The position numbers were made by a program, and so were the translations under genes. Source: Eupeodes corollae (lineage: Eukaryota; Arthropoda; Insecta; Diptera; Syrphidae). Taken from it: a DNA stretch of 64,000 bases. Numbering within the stretch: position 1 is the first letter of the stretch; each line of letters begins with the position of its first letter. Of this stretch, positions 1-10,794 are shown one piece after another. The DNA lies in the NCBI RefSeq assembly GCF_945859685.1, contig NC_079147.1, positions 141,632,645 to 141,696,644 of the forward strand. The letters are read 5' to 3'. The notes beneath the pieces are model-generated. The model made no database searches and was not told the DNA's origin. It saw nothing but the letters and a program-made list of their open reading frames with translations.

Positions 1-258
1 AACTGAATACAGCCATTTCTAATTTTGGCATCCTTGCCAAACTCGTCTGTTTGTCCGAAATATTCGCTTTGCTAAATTACAGGTTGAAAACAACTTAACC
101 GAACCCTATGATGTCAAAAAGACTTAAGACTAGGTGATGCGCTGTCGCGATTTCTTTAATGTCGTCATTGAAAAAATGAATCAGAGCTCCCACGTCAACA
201 GCGGAGGCTCTAGCCTATTCAATAACCAACATTTGTTGGTGATATGGCATTTTCAGAC
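1..258 (+). mobile_element. RTE-clade LINE, decayed reverse transcriptase fragment (copy R1, left part)
   Basis: The sequence is a degenerate version of the RTE reverse transcriptase that is better preserved at 33,795-34,757. The shared string runs through the segment encoding 'PAKLVRL', the run 'EPFDVKK' and the 'RLGDALS' motif at about 80-145, then fades near the catalytic YADD region at about 235-258. No frame stays open. The copy is cut by a family A LINE fragment on the opposite strand and resumes at 806. The left end is outside the window. Confidence 0.75.
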
Positions 259-285
259 TGTTGTAAGTATTGGACCAGAGGCGTT

Positions 286-805
286 AAGAATAGGGTTAGG
301 TTCCGTAGGTTAAGGTGGCTGTTGACAAGAAACTCAACACACGTACACCACTTTACTTTAGATCTATCTTACACGTTAAACTAGTTAGAGCTAGTCTCCT
401 CTTCTTCTTGTTTGGAGGAGCTCCAAGCTTATGGTATCACGCTTTCGAAAAAACTTTACGAGTAGGTAGAGGTATTCCAATGATGGATTTGTTCCTATTA
501 AGTTGTTAACTTTTTTGCAATTTCGTCAGCTTTGAAATCTCCTGTGATGAACAAGCACCGTAATGAGGTGAATGTTCAACAACTCCACCATTTCCACAAG
601 AGATGATCGGCAATTTCTGTTCTGGGTTTTAGTAGGTTTATTGAAACAGAGTCCAACGATTTTATGACAGCTTGACTATCTGAGAAGATGCGTACATCGA
701 TAGTCGATATCACTTATTCTCTAAGCCAAGAAAAGACTTCTTTGATGGCCAGAAGCTCTGCGAGTCGGTTGGATCATCGGATTGTGATCCATCTGTATAA
801 AAGAT
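286..805 (-). mobile_element. LOA-type LINE (family A) 3' fragment, copy A1, inside an RTE copy
   Basis: On the minus strand this matches the 3' half of the better copy at 4,605-6,925. The RNase H segment around the 'SDSQ' residues lies at about 660-720, and the 3' untranslated part ends at about 312 with the TTAACCTA/CCTAACC type tail shared by the other A copies (plus-strand 291-312 reads as GGTTAGG/GGTTAAGG). The RTE segments on both sides belong to the same RTE copy, but about 300 bases of RTE between the YADD motif and the C-terminal domain are missing. The insertion was therefore accompanied or followed by a deletion. No open frame is left. Confidence 0.65.
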
Positions 806-1217
806 TTCTCAAGAAATCATAGCGTCAGTATATAATATGACCCTTTTCATCGCCGTCTTGCTATACGGTGCAGAAGCATGAACTATGACAAAAGCGGATG
901 AAAGCACTTCTGTACGCTTCAAGTAGAAAGTTTTTTGCGTGATCTACAGCCCCGTTTACTGAGATAGTGAGTGGAGGAGAAGATAGTTCGAGGAAGCGTG
1001 TACTGGCGATACGAACAGAGTCGTAGATTTAGAGCTCATGGAAATCAATGCTCTGGCCCGGAAATTCTTTGAATACACGCTCACCGGACATCTTAGTAGA
1101 AGAAGGCCATGGATCAGGGGGCTCACACAAGTTGAAAGTGACCTCACTAAACTTGGAGTGTTCAACTGGAGACATCTACCTATGGACCGAGTCAGATAAA
1201 AAAGTTTTTTGGATAAA
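806..1217 (+). mobile_element. RTE-clade LINE C-terminal fragment (copy R1, right part)
   Basis: This continues the RTE of 1-258. It matches the intact-looking C-terminal part at 52,140-52,606: a stretch corresponding to 'LIYGAEAWT', a 'HVERM'-like stretch, and the basic and tryptophan-rich end. It stops at about 1,217, before the RTE 3' tail, exactly where a family A tail begins, so the RTE was truncated by the next insertion. All frames are broken. Confidence 0.7.
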
Positions 1218-2030
1218 GTTAGGTTAATGGAATGGCGATTGATGACGTTATCAAAACACTTAGATCAATGTAGATCTATTGTAATACACAAAGTTTTGAA
1301 CTTCTCTAAAAGAGAGATAGACTCTATAATATTATGTCTTGTTCTATTCTCGCCATTAACATGCTTTGGTTGAGCCTAATAGGCTGCTTCTTAGAATATT
1401 TTCAAGTTCTTCAAGATTATTGAAGAAGTGTCTGCTTAAAAATTTGTTTCTGATGTGGCACAGTACTGGGTTGTGTCTTTTTGTGCATCCTCATGCGACA
1501 GAAATCGAGTTTAATGCTGCTTGGCTATTAATGAATATGTTATTATCAGCTGTGATAGCACCATTATTGAAATCTGTTTTGCAGCCCTTGTGTAATACGG
1601 CTTGAAGTATTTTGCTTTGATTAGGGAGTCTGAAAAATCTAGAAAGATTGAGTGTCTCAAATAAGAAACAAGCTCCCATTCCAGCAGTCCCCAATTTTTA
1701 CCGAAGATCCTATTGCGTGAGAAGAATGTTATCTGACCTTTTTTGGACCTTCAGATTTGTATTTAAAATTACACCTAGGTATTTAGCTTGGTCTGATAAT
1801 TTTAATTTTGTTTCCTCTTTGCCAGGGATTGCATAATCTGGGATTTTTTTTCCTATTTGTCACGAGTACTAAGTCTGTTTTAAGGGCGTTAATAGTCAAA
1901 ACACAGTTCTTTGCTCAAGTATGAATCCTAGTTAAGGTTTGGTTAATAAGTTACTTAATAGTGGTTAAGAAGTGTCCTGCCGCTACTAGTTTAAGTCCAT
2001 ACTATTCAAGTGTGGTAAGGATTTCATTAA
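1218..2030 (-). mobile_element. LOA/R1-type LINE fragment (copy A2), internally deleted
   Basis: Reading the minus strand from about 1,890 down, there is a segment like the LINE thumb region (a 'TDLVLVTNRK' stretch, then 'DQAKYLGVIL'). It joins directly to an RNase H remnant at 1,491-1,694 (a 'NLSRFFRLPN' stretch and 'NSQAALNSI', with the usual SDSQ aspartate replaced). About 200 bases that link these parts in copy A3 are missing. The 3' tail at 1,218-1,228 is again GTTAGGTTAA on the plus strand. The protein differs enough from A3 that it may be a separate subfamily. The 5' boundary near 2,030 is uncertain. Confidence 0.6.
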
Positions 2031-3634
2031 GGCTCTAGTTTGAACAAGAATTTAGCTCCATCCTGCTTTACTTTTATGTCAAAAAATCTTTGTGGTATTA
2101 AACAAGCGGCAGATATTGCGAAATCCTTATAAGATATGAATCATATTGCATGTATCTTATTATGAAAACATAAAACGATTCTAATCACAAAACCTGATGA
2201 CTCTTTCCATTCGGTTGTAGGAGAAAAGTACGACAATATTGATTTAAGAATAAAACATCTAAAATACATTCCACTTTCTAAATTTGAAAATAAAAATCTT
2301 TAATTCAATGTGTTGAAATGATTTCTTCTTATATAAACATTCATAAATCAATGACAGTAGGTATATTTCTATCTTCCTGGTTGTTCAAAAATAAATAAAG
2401 GAAATTTGGGGACTATTTTATATATAAATAAATATAAAACATTTTAAGCAAACCATTTCTTTTTTATTTTGAGACGTGGTTTGTCGTTGTCATCATATTC
2501 TTCGAAATAAATCAAAGCCTGTAGTATTTATTCTTCATCTTTTTGAATGTTTATCTAGGTTTTGAAGTCACGTTGCTAAGAGTTTTTTTTGATAATCTAT
2601 GCTACGCATTATAAAAATACATTTATTTCAAAATATTCACCGTATTGAACATATTCTTCCCTCTTCAAGGGACTTCCCTTTATACCCATATATTTAAACA
2701 TGAACCTTAATTTGACAATATAGAATGTTAGCAACAACAAAATTAATTTACTAATTAATAATGAACCACAACTGTATAAGTATAGGTTAAACAAAATATA
2801 TTATATTTCTTTTATTGTAGACTTAAACTTACCCCTGAAGAAATACTTAAAATTATTAATGCGGTGTCTATAGTAGCTCAGTTTTAGGAAGGATGGGGCA
2901 AACGAGCACTTGAGAGCTTTCTAAGTATTGTGTGTATATGTTCAAGCTTAGAACTTTTTTCTTTAAATGATGATTTGTGACATTTCTTTGGGTGTATATT
3001 TATCAACTAATGAATATTCACCACTCCTGGATATTTTGAGGATTATGAGAAGAAGAGATTTAACTTAATCCACCTGGGGATTATAATTCAAACGACATAC
3101 ACAATGCCGCCGTTCGCCGCCAGCGGCGCCCCTTGGCAGTGAGAACTCTGTAAACTTAATAGAACCTTATTTATTATATAGTATCTACACTCTAAGAACG
3201 CGAATTATCATAAGACCACCTAACAGGATATTATGAATATGTATGTTCCTTTTTTCTCGCCAATGCTATTGGAAATAAAGCACTGCTAGACTTACTATTA
3301 CTAATCACTAGACTTTTTAAGGCGTATAAAAAAGAAAATTCACTTTATTCTAGCAAGAAAATTTTATTTCAAGCCAAGATCGATAAGATCCTATATTCTG
3401 TCTTTAAGGAAAGACAAGGAAAAACAACGACGAAAGTAAGCTTCATCATAAGGCTCAAGAAATTTGTTGAAGTTATAACGTATGCACCTTAATCGAAATG
3501 CAGAATCACAATTATTTATATTGAAAGCTTCAAATTTTTCAGGCATGTAAAAGAATCCAATCTTTTGGGAATGCAATTTTAAGAAATCAGTTATTAAATT
3601 CAACTTATACTTTACATAACATCAGAAATAGGGC
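2031..3634. other. AT-rich non-coding stretch, no element recognised
   Basis: I see no recognisable gene or element here. A short GC-rich islet at 3,107-3,145 (GCCGCC/GGCGCC core) stands out from the background. A 70-codon minus-strand frame at 3,391-3,603 has no family I recognise and no supporting context. Confidence 0.5.
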
Positions 3635-4604
3635 TCAAGGGTGAATTTAAGGCATTGCTAGAAGTGCGATTATTAAGGTTGAATTTTTTTAATAGAGGAA
3701 TGCCAAGGCACTGGTTGTTCCACTATAACATTGTTTATTAGAACAGCGATAAAATAATGACGGACAAAAAACAAAGTTACAAAAGTTTCAGTTATACATC
3801 ACCTATAATTTTAAAATCTCTTTTTCAATTCTCTCCAAGAGACCCATTATTTTTCGACTTTTGGAAAATATCTGCTCTATGAACTATAGATAGATCGATG
3901 CAATTATTAATCAAGGATAGTTTCATTGGGATAGGGTAACACTTTTTCGACAGAAGTCAGCATTTAGTTTTCTACACCATTTTTGATTCCCTATTGGATA
4001 ATGCTGTCACGATAAGAGTTTAATGAGGTAATCATACGTTGCTGATGGCAGTTGACATCCAAAGGACAATGATAAGAATCTAAAAATAAATATGAAAGCT
4101 GGGAGTACTTTCATTAGCGAAAAAATTAAGTGAAATAAAAGTTTCAGACATGAAATCACTAACAAAAATGAGAAAGAGTGCTAGAGACAGAATTGAGCCC
4201 TGGGGCACACCAGAGTTTATTTTGTGCTTTTCAGACTTTAACCTATTCAATACTACTTGTATTGAATTGTCCAAAAGCTAACTTCTAACCCAACAAAGAA
4301 AAGATTCATCAAAACCAAATGTACACATTTTCGATAGCAGAGCTTGATGCTAATGCTCAACTCTATCAAATGCCTTTAAAATATCAAGTGCAATAATCTT
4401 ACTTTCTTTATAGAGATGTATAGTTTAATTCTTCTGTTCGGTGAGAGAAGCCAAAAGAACACCACTATAGCCATACTGCCAGTCAATAAGAAGCTTTTGT
4501 TCTTCAAGACATTTCCTAAGCTGAAATTGTATCAGTGTTTCTTTGAGTGCTATTTGACAATAGTTATAAGGGAAGCAGGATACATTTTTTTAGAGACAGG
4601 CTGG
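3635..4604 (-). mobile_element. Jockey/CR1-type LINE (family B), copy B1, 3' part
   Basis: On the minus strand this is co-linear with the better copies at 22,050-23,700 and 55,322-57,415. The frame at 4,080-4,274 contains the reverse transcriptase block 'GVPQGSIL' followed by the catalytic region, where the expected FADDST reads 'FANEST' (both catalytic aspartates lost). The 3' untranslated part begins with the GGGCTCAAGGGT segment near 3,632 that copy B5 also has. At 4,604 the element breaks off inside the finger domain and resumes at 6,936, because a family A LINE inserted here. It is a non-functional relic. Confidence 0.8.
4595..4604. repeat. Target-site duplication, left copy
   Basis: GACAGGCTGG at this position recurs perfectly at 6,926-6,935, on the other side of the family A insertion. 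Family B reads as GACATGCTGT at the equivalent site, so the 10 bases are target sequence copied during insertion. Confidence 0.8.
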
Positions 4605-4769
4605 TTAGGTTAAGTTAGGTTAACTTGGCTGCGGATCTAGAATCCACACACATGAATCTAGGCCAAAAGAAAAGGCCCATTGTGATACCACATGAATCTA
4701 GAGAATTACTTCTTACTAGTCGAACCATTTTGAGCTTTTTATAAAGCGTAGAAGATATTTGATATCCTT

Positions 4770-5677
4770 TTAAGCTGGTTCACTGGGATTATTGGGGATT
4801 GTTTCCTCTTTTTCTTCGTCCATACAGCTCCTGCAGAAGTCATTTGAGGGTACACCAAGTCGTATTGCGTGTCTGCTATGAGATAGTGTCCTGCTTTGAG
4901 ATAACAAGTCTTTAGAGCGCTTTAGGTCCAGTGAAGGCCATGTGAGTTGTGTGGCTGCGCATGTTGGTAAATTGTGCAACCTAGAATTTGCTATCGCAAA
5001 AGCTGTTTCTTTTAGCATAAGTTTACATGTAGCTATCGGTATACCTTTCTTCTCTCTTTCAGGTGAAATAGGCATGACGGTTCCATTTTTAGCGAGTTCT
5101 TGGGCTCTGCAATTTCCCGTGATGTCTCTGTGACCCGGCACCCACCAGAGGTGAATGTAAAATTGCTGCGCGATCGATACTCCAGGGCCGTTTGAGATTT
5201 GGCTGAAGCACCGTCAAGAGATTTAATAGCAGCCTGACTGTCAGAGAAGATGCGGATATCAGAAGTTGATATTACGTTTTCTCTTAGCCAGGAGAGAACT
5301 TCTTTGATCGCTAAAATTTCCGCTTGGAATACGCTATAATGATTAGGGAGGCGGAATAAGATGCTTAGATTAAGCTTTTCTGAGTACACACCACTACCAA
5401 CTCCCTCATTTGTCTTGAATCCATCTGTATGAAAATGAATACTTTTGTTATCCAGGAGTAATTTGTCTTCCCATTCATCTTTGGATGGAATGGATACCTG
5501 GAAGTTTTTTTCAAATAGGGGTTTAGGAATAGTGTAGTTTATGTACTTTGGTATAGAACCAAAGAGGTTCAAAATGATGGAGTGCCCCACATTATTGTTG
5601 GTCCATTGAGAAGAGGTGTTGAGTCTTATCGCTGTACTCGCTGCCACTTGTTGACTGAAGATGTCGAGGGGTGTCAT
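4770..5677 (-). pseudogene. RNase H domain and C-terminal zinc-knuckle region of the LOA-type polyprotein (A3)
   Basis: The frame at 5,033-5,677 starts in the linker and enters RNase H with 'FHTDGFKT' (first acidic residue), 'FQAEILAIKE' (Glu) and 'IRIFSDSQAAIKSL' (Asp). The fourth motif follows in another frame (4,770-5,141) as 'PGHRDITGNCRAQELA', where the final Asp of the usual AD is Gln. The end 'FCRSCMDEEKEE' is the start of a Cys-Cys-His-Cys motif that is complete in copy A4. Relative to A4, about 60 bases just before this (near 4,885) are deleted. RNase H would remove RNA from the RNA-DNA hybrid during reverse transcription. At least two frameshifts make it inactive. Confidence 0.85.
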
Positions 5678-6095
5678 TTATAGAAGAGCGTCTAACACTG
5701 CTGAGGGTGTGGTTCTCAATGCCCCGCTTATGCAGAGACATGCAGTGTTTTGGAATCTGGTGAGTTTGGCGTAGTATGTGGCTTTCTCCAGTGCAGTCCA
5801 CCATACTGCAAGCCCGTACATAGGTAGTGGGTTATGCGAGGTTGAAAACCCCATTTGCTTCCTATGGCTTTCTTACAAAGGAAAAGAGCTGCTGTAGCTT
5901 TTTTAACTCTTTCGTGTATATTAGATTTCCAACTTAATTTTTTGTCCAATATCAGATCGAGATATTTGGCTTCATTGGTAAAAATTAGTGGTTCACCTTT
6001 TATTAAAGGAGGTACAACTACTGGGGCTTGTATTTCCTTGTAAAAAGGACGATTTCTGTTTTTTGATGATTAATACTAAGTCCGCAATGATCAGC

Positions 6096-6566
6096 CTATC
6101 TAGTGAGCATATTGAGTGCATTTTGGAGGAGGTATCTCAGTGTATAAGGATGGTCCCCTGTGACGACGATAGGAGCATCATCGGCATATGCAACCACTCT
6201 GTAGCCTTCCCTCTCAAGGGATATTAGTAGTTCGTTAACCACTATGTTCCACAGGAGAGGGGACAGAACACCACCTTGTGGCGTGCCTATACTGACTGAC
6301 CTTTTTGTGCAAAAATCCCCCAGCTTAGAGTTGATGATCCTGCTTTTTAGCATTAGATTAATCAACTCACAGATTGAGTTTCCGACGTTTAAGATCGTCA
6401 TAGCAGAAGTGATAGCGGATGTGTCAACGTTGTTGAAAGTGCCCTTAAAATTCTTCATCTCAATGTTGGGCAAAGTTATATCAATGGTAAGTTGTAGCTC
6501 AGCTGGTACGATTTGATCTGGACCTGGAGATTTATAAGGTTTGAAACTATTCAGAGCCAATGTCAA
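6096..6566 (-). pseudogene. Reverse transcriptase core of the LOA-type LINE (A3)
   Basis: A 156-codon open segment carries 'SPGPDQIVPAEL' (about residues 13-24), 'GTPQGGVLSPLLWN' (94-107) and the catalytic 'YADD' (127-130), all in the order of non-LTR reverse transcriptases. The residue after YADD is Ala-Pro rather than the usual Ile-Ala. The frame breaks on both sides: the finger domain upstream and the thumb downstream (5,728-5,949, 'KATAALFLCKKAIGSKWG') are in other frames. Confidence 0.88.
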
Positions 6567-6925
6567 TTTTTATTTTGTAACAAAACCTTGAGGATAAGTT
6601 AAGAGTTAGTCCATGTAACATCTGAGTTCTTAAAGCAACTAGTCATGGTTGGATTTGTCGAGAGAATCTTCCTTATCCTTAATGTGTCCGAGGGTTCTTC
6701 TATAGATTTACAGACGACTCTCCATGAGGATCTTTTTGCTATTCTCAATTCTAGTTTATACTTTTTGAGGGATTCTTTTTGGGAGTCCCAATTTAGTCTT
6801 TTTTGCTCGATTGAAAAGTCTTCTACAACCTTTCTTGAGTATTTCTAATTCAGCAGCCCACCAATATGATTTCTTCTTTCCCCGCACTGTAGTAAGGAGG
6901 CAGGCAGTTTCCATGGCTTTGGCTT

Positions 6926-6935
6926 GACAGGCTGG
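6926..6935. repeat. Target-site duplication, right copy
   Basis: GACAGGCTGG is identical to 4,595-4,604 and marks the 5' junction of the family A insertion in family B. Confidence 0.8.
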
Positions 6936-7155
6936 ACAATTACTGTTGTTGAACTTATTTCGGTTTCCCTCAGTGGGGTTTGGCATCCGGAAATTAACAT
7001 CTTTAATACTAATAATCTCTTTACGGTTCTAATCAGACCTAATCTTGGGTTTGATAGGTTTTAAACAATTCAGGATATAATACATCGTTTTACAAGAAAT
7101 TAAGTTTGTAACCATGCCTGCGTTGGAATTCACGTCACTAGAATTAGATTAGAAC
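6936..7155 (-). mobile_element. Family B LINE, copy B1, 5' part resumed after the insertion
   Basis: ACAATTACTG directly after the duplication matches the family B sequence that should follow position 4,604. It then jumps about 450 bases (compare 23,115 and 23,580) to the linker near TGAACTTATTTCGG, CTCAGTGGGG and GAAATTAACATC, as in copies B3 and B5. So the copy also has an internal deletion. It fades out at about 7,155. Confidence 0.75.
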
Positions 7156-8934
7156 AACAAATTTTGCAATCACCAGACACCTAAGTTGATTGATTACAAT
7201 TATTTAAGAGCAGTAAAATTTTACTGCAAATTTTAGGAATGCAAAAGTAAGCAAAGACCTCAAGTGAATGCAAAAATTCGAAAGAATACAAAGACTTCAA
7301 AGAAATACATGAAGTCTTAAATGATTGCAATCAATTGAATAGACAAAAATTATTGCACCCGTTTCAAGATCAAACGGCGTCCCAATATCTACATAAATGA
7401 ATTTAATTTTTTTATTGAACTCATAAAATAACGAATTCTCAAAAAGTCATATTCTTTTAAAAACCTGCTAATTTTTTGTCAAATATTTTAAAATAGAAAG
7501 CTTCAAAAGCAACGCTCAGAAATGAAGAGTGCATTTCCACTACATTTCATTTTGAAAAATTGGCCTGATGAAATTAAATGTTTCAAAACAAGTCTTTGTA
7601 CTTTCAACAAAGAACCCGCTAAGCTTGAGATAAAAAGCTAAACGACAGCTATTCTGACATTATAATTTGACAATATCCTAAGAAGTCAAGCATGAAGTCA
7701 ACGAATAATCCAACCGCATTCTTTCTCATTTCTACCAAAAGCACGTACAAATACAGAAACTCAAAATAAGCACCGTAAAAGGACATTCGAGAAATTTTTT
7801 ATTGGTGTTGTTGCCCACAGTGAGATTTTTTATTTTTAACTTCCACTGAATTTTTTAAGTCAGTTTTTCTTTGTATATAAGTCTGTGGGTGTTTTTAAGG
7901 GAACAATTTATTTTTGTTTTCCTGTTTAATGTTGTTTTTTCCGTCTCTGATTTGCTTTTGCTGGTAACCTACGCATTGTCAGGTAAGGCAAACCTCTGCG
8001 CATATAAAAATATCCTCAGGAACCTCCAAAGAATGATCGTCATCATGGTTCGTGGCGGATGGTGGTGCCATGCTGGTGGTGGTCGTCGACGACTACGACG
8101 ATGAACTCTTTTATATAGCCGTTTTTGTGTGTTGATTTATTTTAATGCACTTGGTTTAATGGCAATTGCAGTGGCTGTTTGTTTTGTGTTGATTACCCCA
8201 TTGATGTCACTTTAAAAGGACTCCAAAAAGGTAATCCACACAACGTAACTATTTCGTTAGTATAGGTATGCAGGTACCTTACCTTTCCCTACAACGCAGC
8301 TTCCCTACTGTTTTATTTTTCGCGTTTATATAGTAATGAAAGAAGTTAATTCCCGACGGCAAATTGGAAAGCTTCTTTGCTTCTTAGTGCACTGTTCCAT
8401 GAAGGAGGTTATAATTAACAGAGCTGTGGTTATGTCAAGGGTGAATTATTCATTATGAGATTATACTTTAAAAGTCTGTAAGAAAGTATGTACATATATA
8501 TTTGTACTGTACATAGAAACGTATGTACATGTATATAACGTATTTTTATATTTTTGTAGTTTTAGTGCAAAGGACATATTTTTAGTGTGTCGCTCTGCTC
8601 TGATGAAGTTATTATGGAAGAAAGGTTTTTGACTTTTCTTGCGGCTTTTGGTAAGTATAGTAGTTGGTGGTTATGCATGCAAAATACATAGAATGGAGAA
8701 ATTTTTAATTATTAAAAAATAAATTAAAGTATTATTCAGGATAATTGAATTTTAAATTTTATGTATAAAGAAGACTTTGTAAGAAAAGTTCCTCAGGCAC
8801 TTTAAATTTTGTAAATTTTAATTTTTGGATATTTAAAAGAAATGTTTCTGCATAAAAGTGAATTGGGTAGTTTTTTATAATTTCCATTGAGGTTGTTTGT
8901 AAAACTACAAAAAAAGATTCTAACATAAGTTTTT
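7156..8934. other. AT-rich non-coding stretch
   Basis: No gene or recognisable element. It contains poly-T runs and a TATGTACATATATATTTGTACTGTACAT-like alternating patch around 8,490-8,530. The short frame at 7,871-8,104 is low-complexity and unsupported. Confidence 0.5.
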
Positions 8935-9395
8935 TTTTATAATTAACGGGCAATCAAGGGGTTATTAATGCCCTTAACATGATTAAAGTGTAAACACAGT
9001 GCGAGCTTTAGGAAAATAGGGAAGGTTTAAAGAAGAGATACCGATGCACATTGGTCTTAAAGTTTGTAATATCAAAATGATAGAGAAAAACTGACAAAAA
9101 AAAACAGGTAAAGCATTCCACATTCTCGATGTGCGGTTAAAAAAAGACTCTCTATACTTGACAGTACGTCTAAATTTAGCTCAAGAATAAACTGAGGTGT
9201 ATTTGTAGAAGTACGAGTATTACGGCTGAAAAGTTTGAGGGGGAAAATCAACTGGCTAATTCGACATACCACTGTTTATATAAATATCGGTAGAATTACG
9301 AAAGGCATGAAACATTGCAGCGGTGTTCGAGTGACGTAATTGATTCGGTTATAGTTCTATCGCCTATCATTTTCAAAGCTGTCGAAAATATATAA
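8935..9395 (-). mobile_element. Family B LINE 3' end (copy B2)
   Basis: The plus-strand text AGGGGTTAT..AATG.CCTT and ACACAGTGCGAGC at 8,956-9,006 matches the 3' terminal region of copy B5 (55,345-55,386). GAAAGGCATGAAACATTGC and the following 60 bases at 9,300-9,385 match copy B3 at 22,051-22,135 almost base for base. Only the 3' untranslated and extreme C-terminal part is present, a typical severe 5' truncation. Confidence 0.75.
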
Positions 9396-9767
9396 AGCAA
9401 AATATATTAAACATAGTTTCAAAATTCAGTCATTTGAGTCCAAGTATTAAGAAAAAAGGATCGAAAAATGTTTATTACTTGATTTTCGTATCGTCTGTTT
9501 TCATGACAAATTAACTAATTTTCCTCTCACGTAGAACAAAAGTAGATCATGAGTCGTACTTGTCCTTTTGAATTCAGTTCATCTTGAATCTACGAATTTA
9601 CTTAAAATAAAACGTTTTAAGCTTCAAAAACACATCACAATTCAGCATTGAGAAGACATAAAGACTGTTGTTTCGTCCGTAAGGATTGTATGAAATTGTA
9701 TCTTTTAAAACAAGTTGATGATTGGAAGAATCAAAAGTTTGTTCGTCGCTTAAAACTAAATAGGTTA
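9396..9767. other. Non-coding, nothing recognised
   Basis: AT-rich sequence between a LINE 3' end and a SINE. No open frame or repeat stands out. Confidence 0.4.
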
Positions 9768-9994
9768 TCCCAACAGTTTGAAGAGAACCAGGTCCTGTGA
9801 CTTACAACTCTCAACTATGCCTGTGTCTGAGTATTGACATGAAGGGAGGGGATCTTCAGTTTTTTTTTTTTTGCTGAATCCGAACGGCTTATTTGGAAAA
9901 GCACTTTTAACGATAAGAATTACTCTCGGAGCATTTGGCAGGTATTGATCCCATGATAGTTTTATGCACTAATCATCACACCACAGCTATTACT
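9768..9994 (-). mobile_element. tRNA-derived SINE, copy S1
   Basis: On the minus strand it starts with a tRNA-like head containing ATGATTAGTGCAT (a degenerate pol III A box) and GGGATCAATAC (B-box position). The body reads on the plus strand as AAGAATTACTCTCGGAG, AAAGCACTTTT and GACTTACAACTCTCAACTAT, matching copies at 13,418, 50,551 and 51,444. The left end AACAGTTTGAAGAGAACCA corresponds to the shared SINE tail. It depends on LINE machinery for movement and has no coding capacity. Confidence 0.7.
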
Positions 9995-10794
9995 CTTCAT
10001 TCGTCAGTATTTGGAGTTAGGCATTCAACAAAACATATTTCACTTCATTTTCTATAAGGTTTTACGTGTTAAGACTCTTAAAATTCAGTCTTAAATTTTT
10101 GTCAAAAAACGAAAAAAAATGGTGAATCCCATTTTCACTTTGGTGTCTACGGTAATAATCAGAATTGACACATTTGGGACTCGGAAAATCCAAACATTAT
10201 TTCTAATAAACCCCCATTTCCATCATGTCACTTCTTGTGGGTGCGACTTTTGGGCATTTGCTTTGGTTGGACTTTACTTATTTGAAAACTATGATGGTGA
10301 AGCTCAAACTGTGTAAGTATTGCGTTAGCGAGCTATAATTACAGATTTTTAAAGAACTTTCATTATTTTCGATGAACTTGATTACAATTTGCCACCTTGG
10401 TCTTTTCATTTAACTCTATTCTTCGTGCCATGTGTAAGATAAGATCAATGTCAATCCTTTTTTATCGATTTAAGATCTCTTCTTCAAGAAGTTGTTACGG
10501 ACATATAGTTACAAAAATTTGAATAGTTAATTGAAAATTTTATAAAAAGGATATATATGAAACCGTAGATGCGGATACCATACTTATCACTTTAAAACTT
10601 ATAATATGTGGCGGAAAGTTCTGAGAACGCTGCATGGCGCCAATCGATCAAGATCTTTATAAGATGTCTACAACCAACTAACAATAAAAATCCAAAAATC
10701 AAACGTTATCTTGTCAGTTCTCTACAAAATACTAGTTTTTTAAAATCAAAATTAAATCTCTTGGAAAAAGTGTATATTATAACGGAGTAAGTGT
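9995..10794. other. AT-rich non-coding stretch
   Basis: Two short frames (10,119-10,316 and 10,608-10,790) resemble no protein I know, and nothing else stands out. Confidence 0.4.

Larger units (their letters stand above)
4605..6925 (-). mobile_element. LOA-type LINE with RNase H (family A), copy A3, 5'-truncated
   Basis: This is the longest family A copy. Reading the minus strand: the endonuclease-RT linker with 'KKKSYWWAAELE' (6,756-6,986 frame), the reverse transcriptase (6,096-6,566), the thumb (5,728-5,949), RNase H (5,033-5,677), a C-terminal part with a Cys-rich end (4,770-5,141), then a 3' untranslated region ending in tandem TTAACCTAAC at 4,604-4,624. The presence of RNase H together with a 'GGVLSPLLWN' type RT motif points to the LOA clade; this is an inference from motifs. 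The first ORF and endonuclease are missing at the 5' side, as expected for incomplete target-primed reverse transcription. It is flanked by a perfect 10-bp target-site duplication and sits in family B copy B1. Confidence 0.88.

Noticed and set aside
4604..4624. Interstitial telomere repeat
   Set aside because: The GGTTAGG-type string is explained as the 3' tail of the LOA-type LINE, since it recurs at the same place in the other copies and is very short.
7871..8104. 77-codon frame ending in Gly/Arg-rich residues
   Set aside because: The ending comes from a short (GTG/GTC)-rich patch; there is no domain and no conserved start context.
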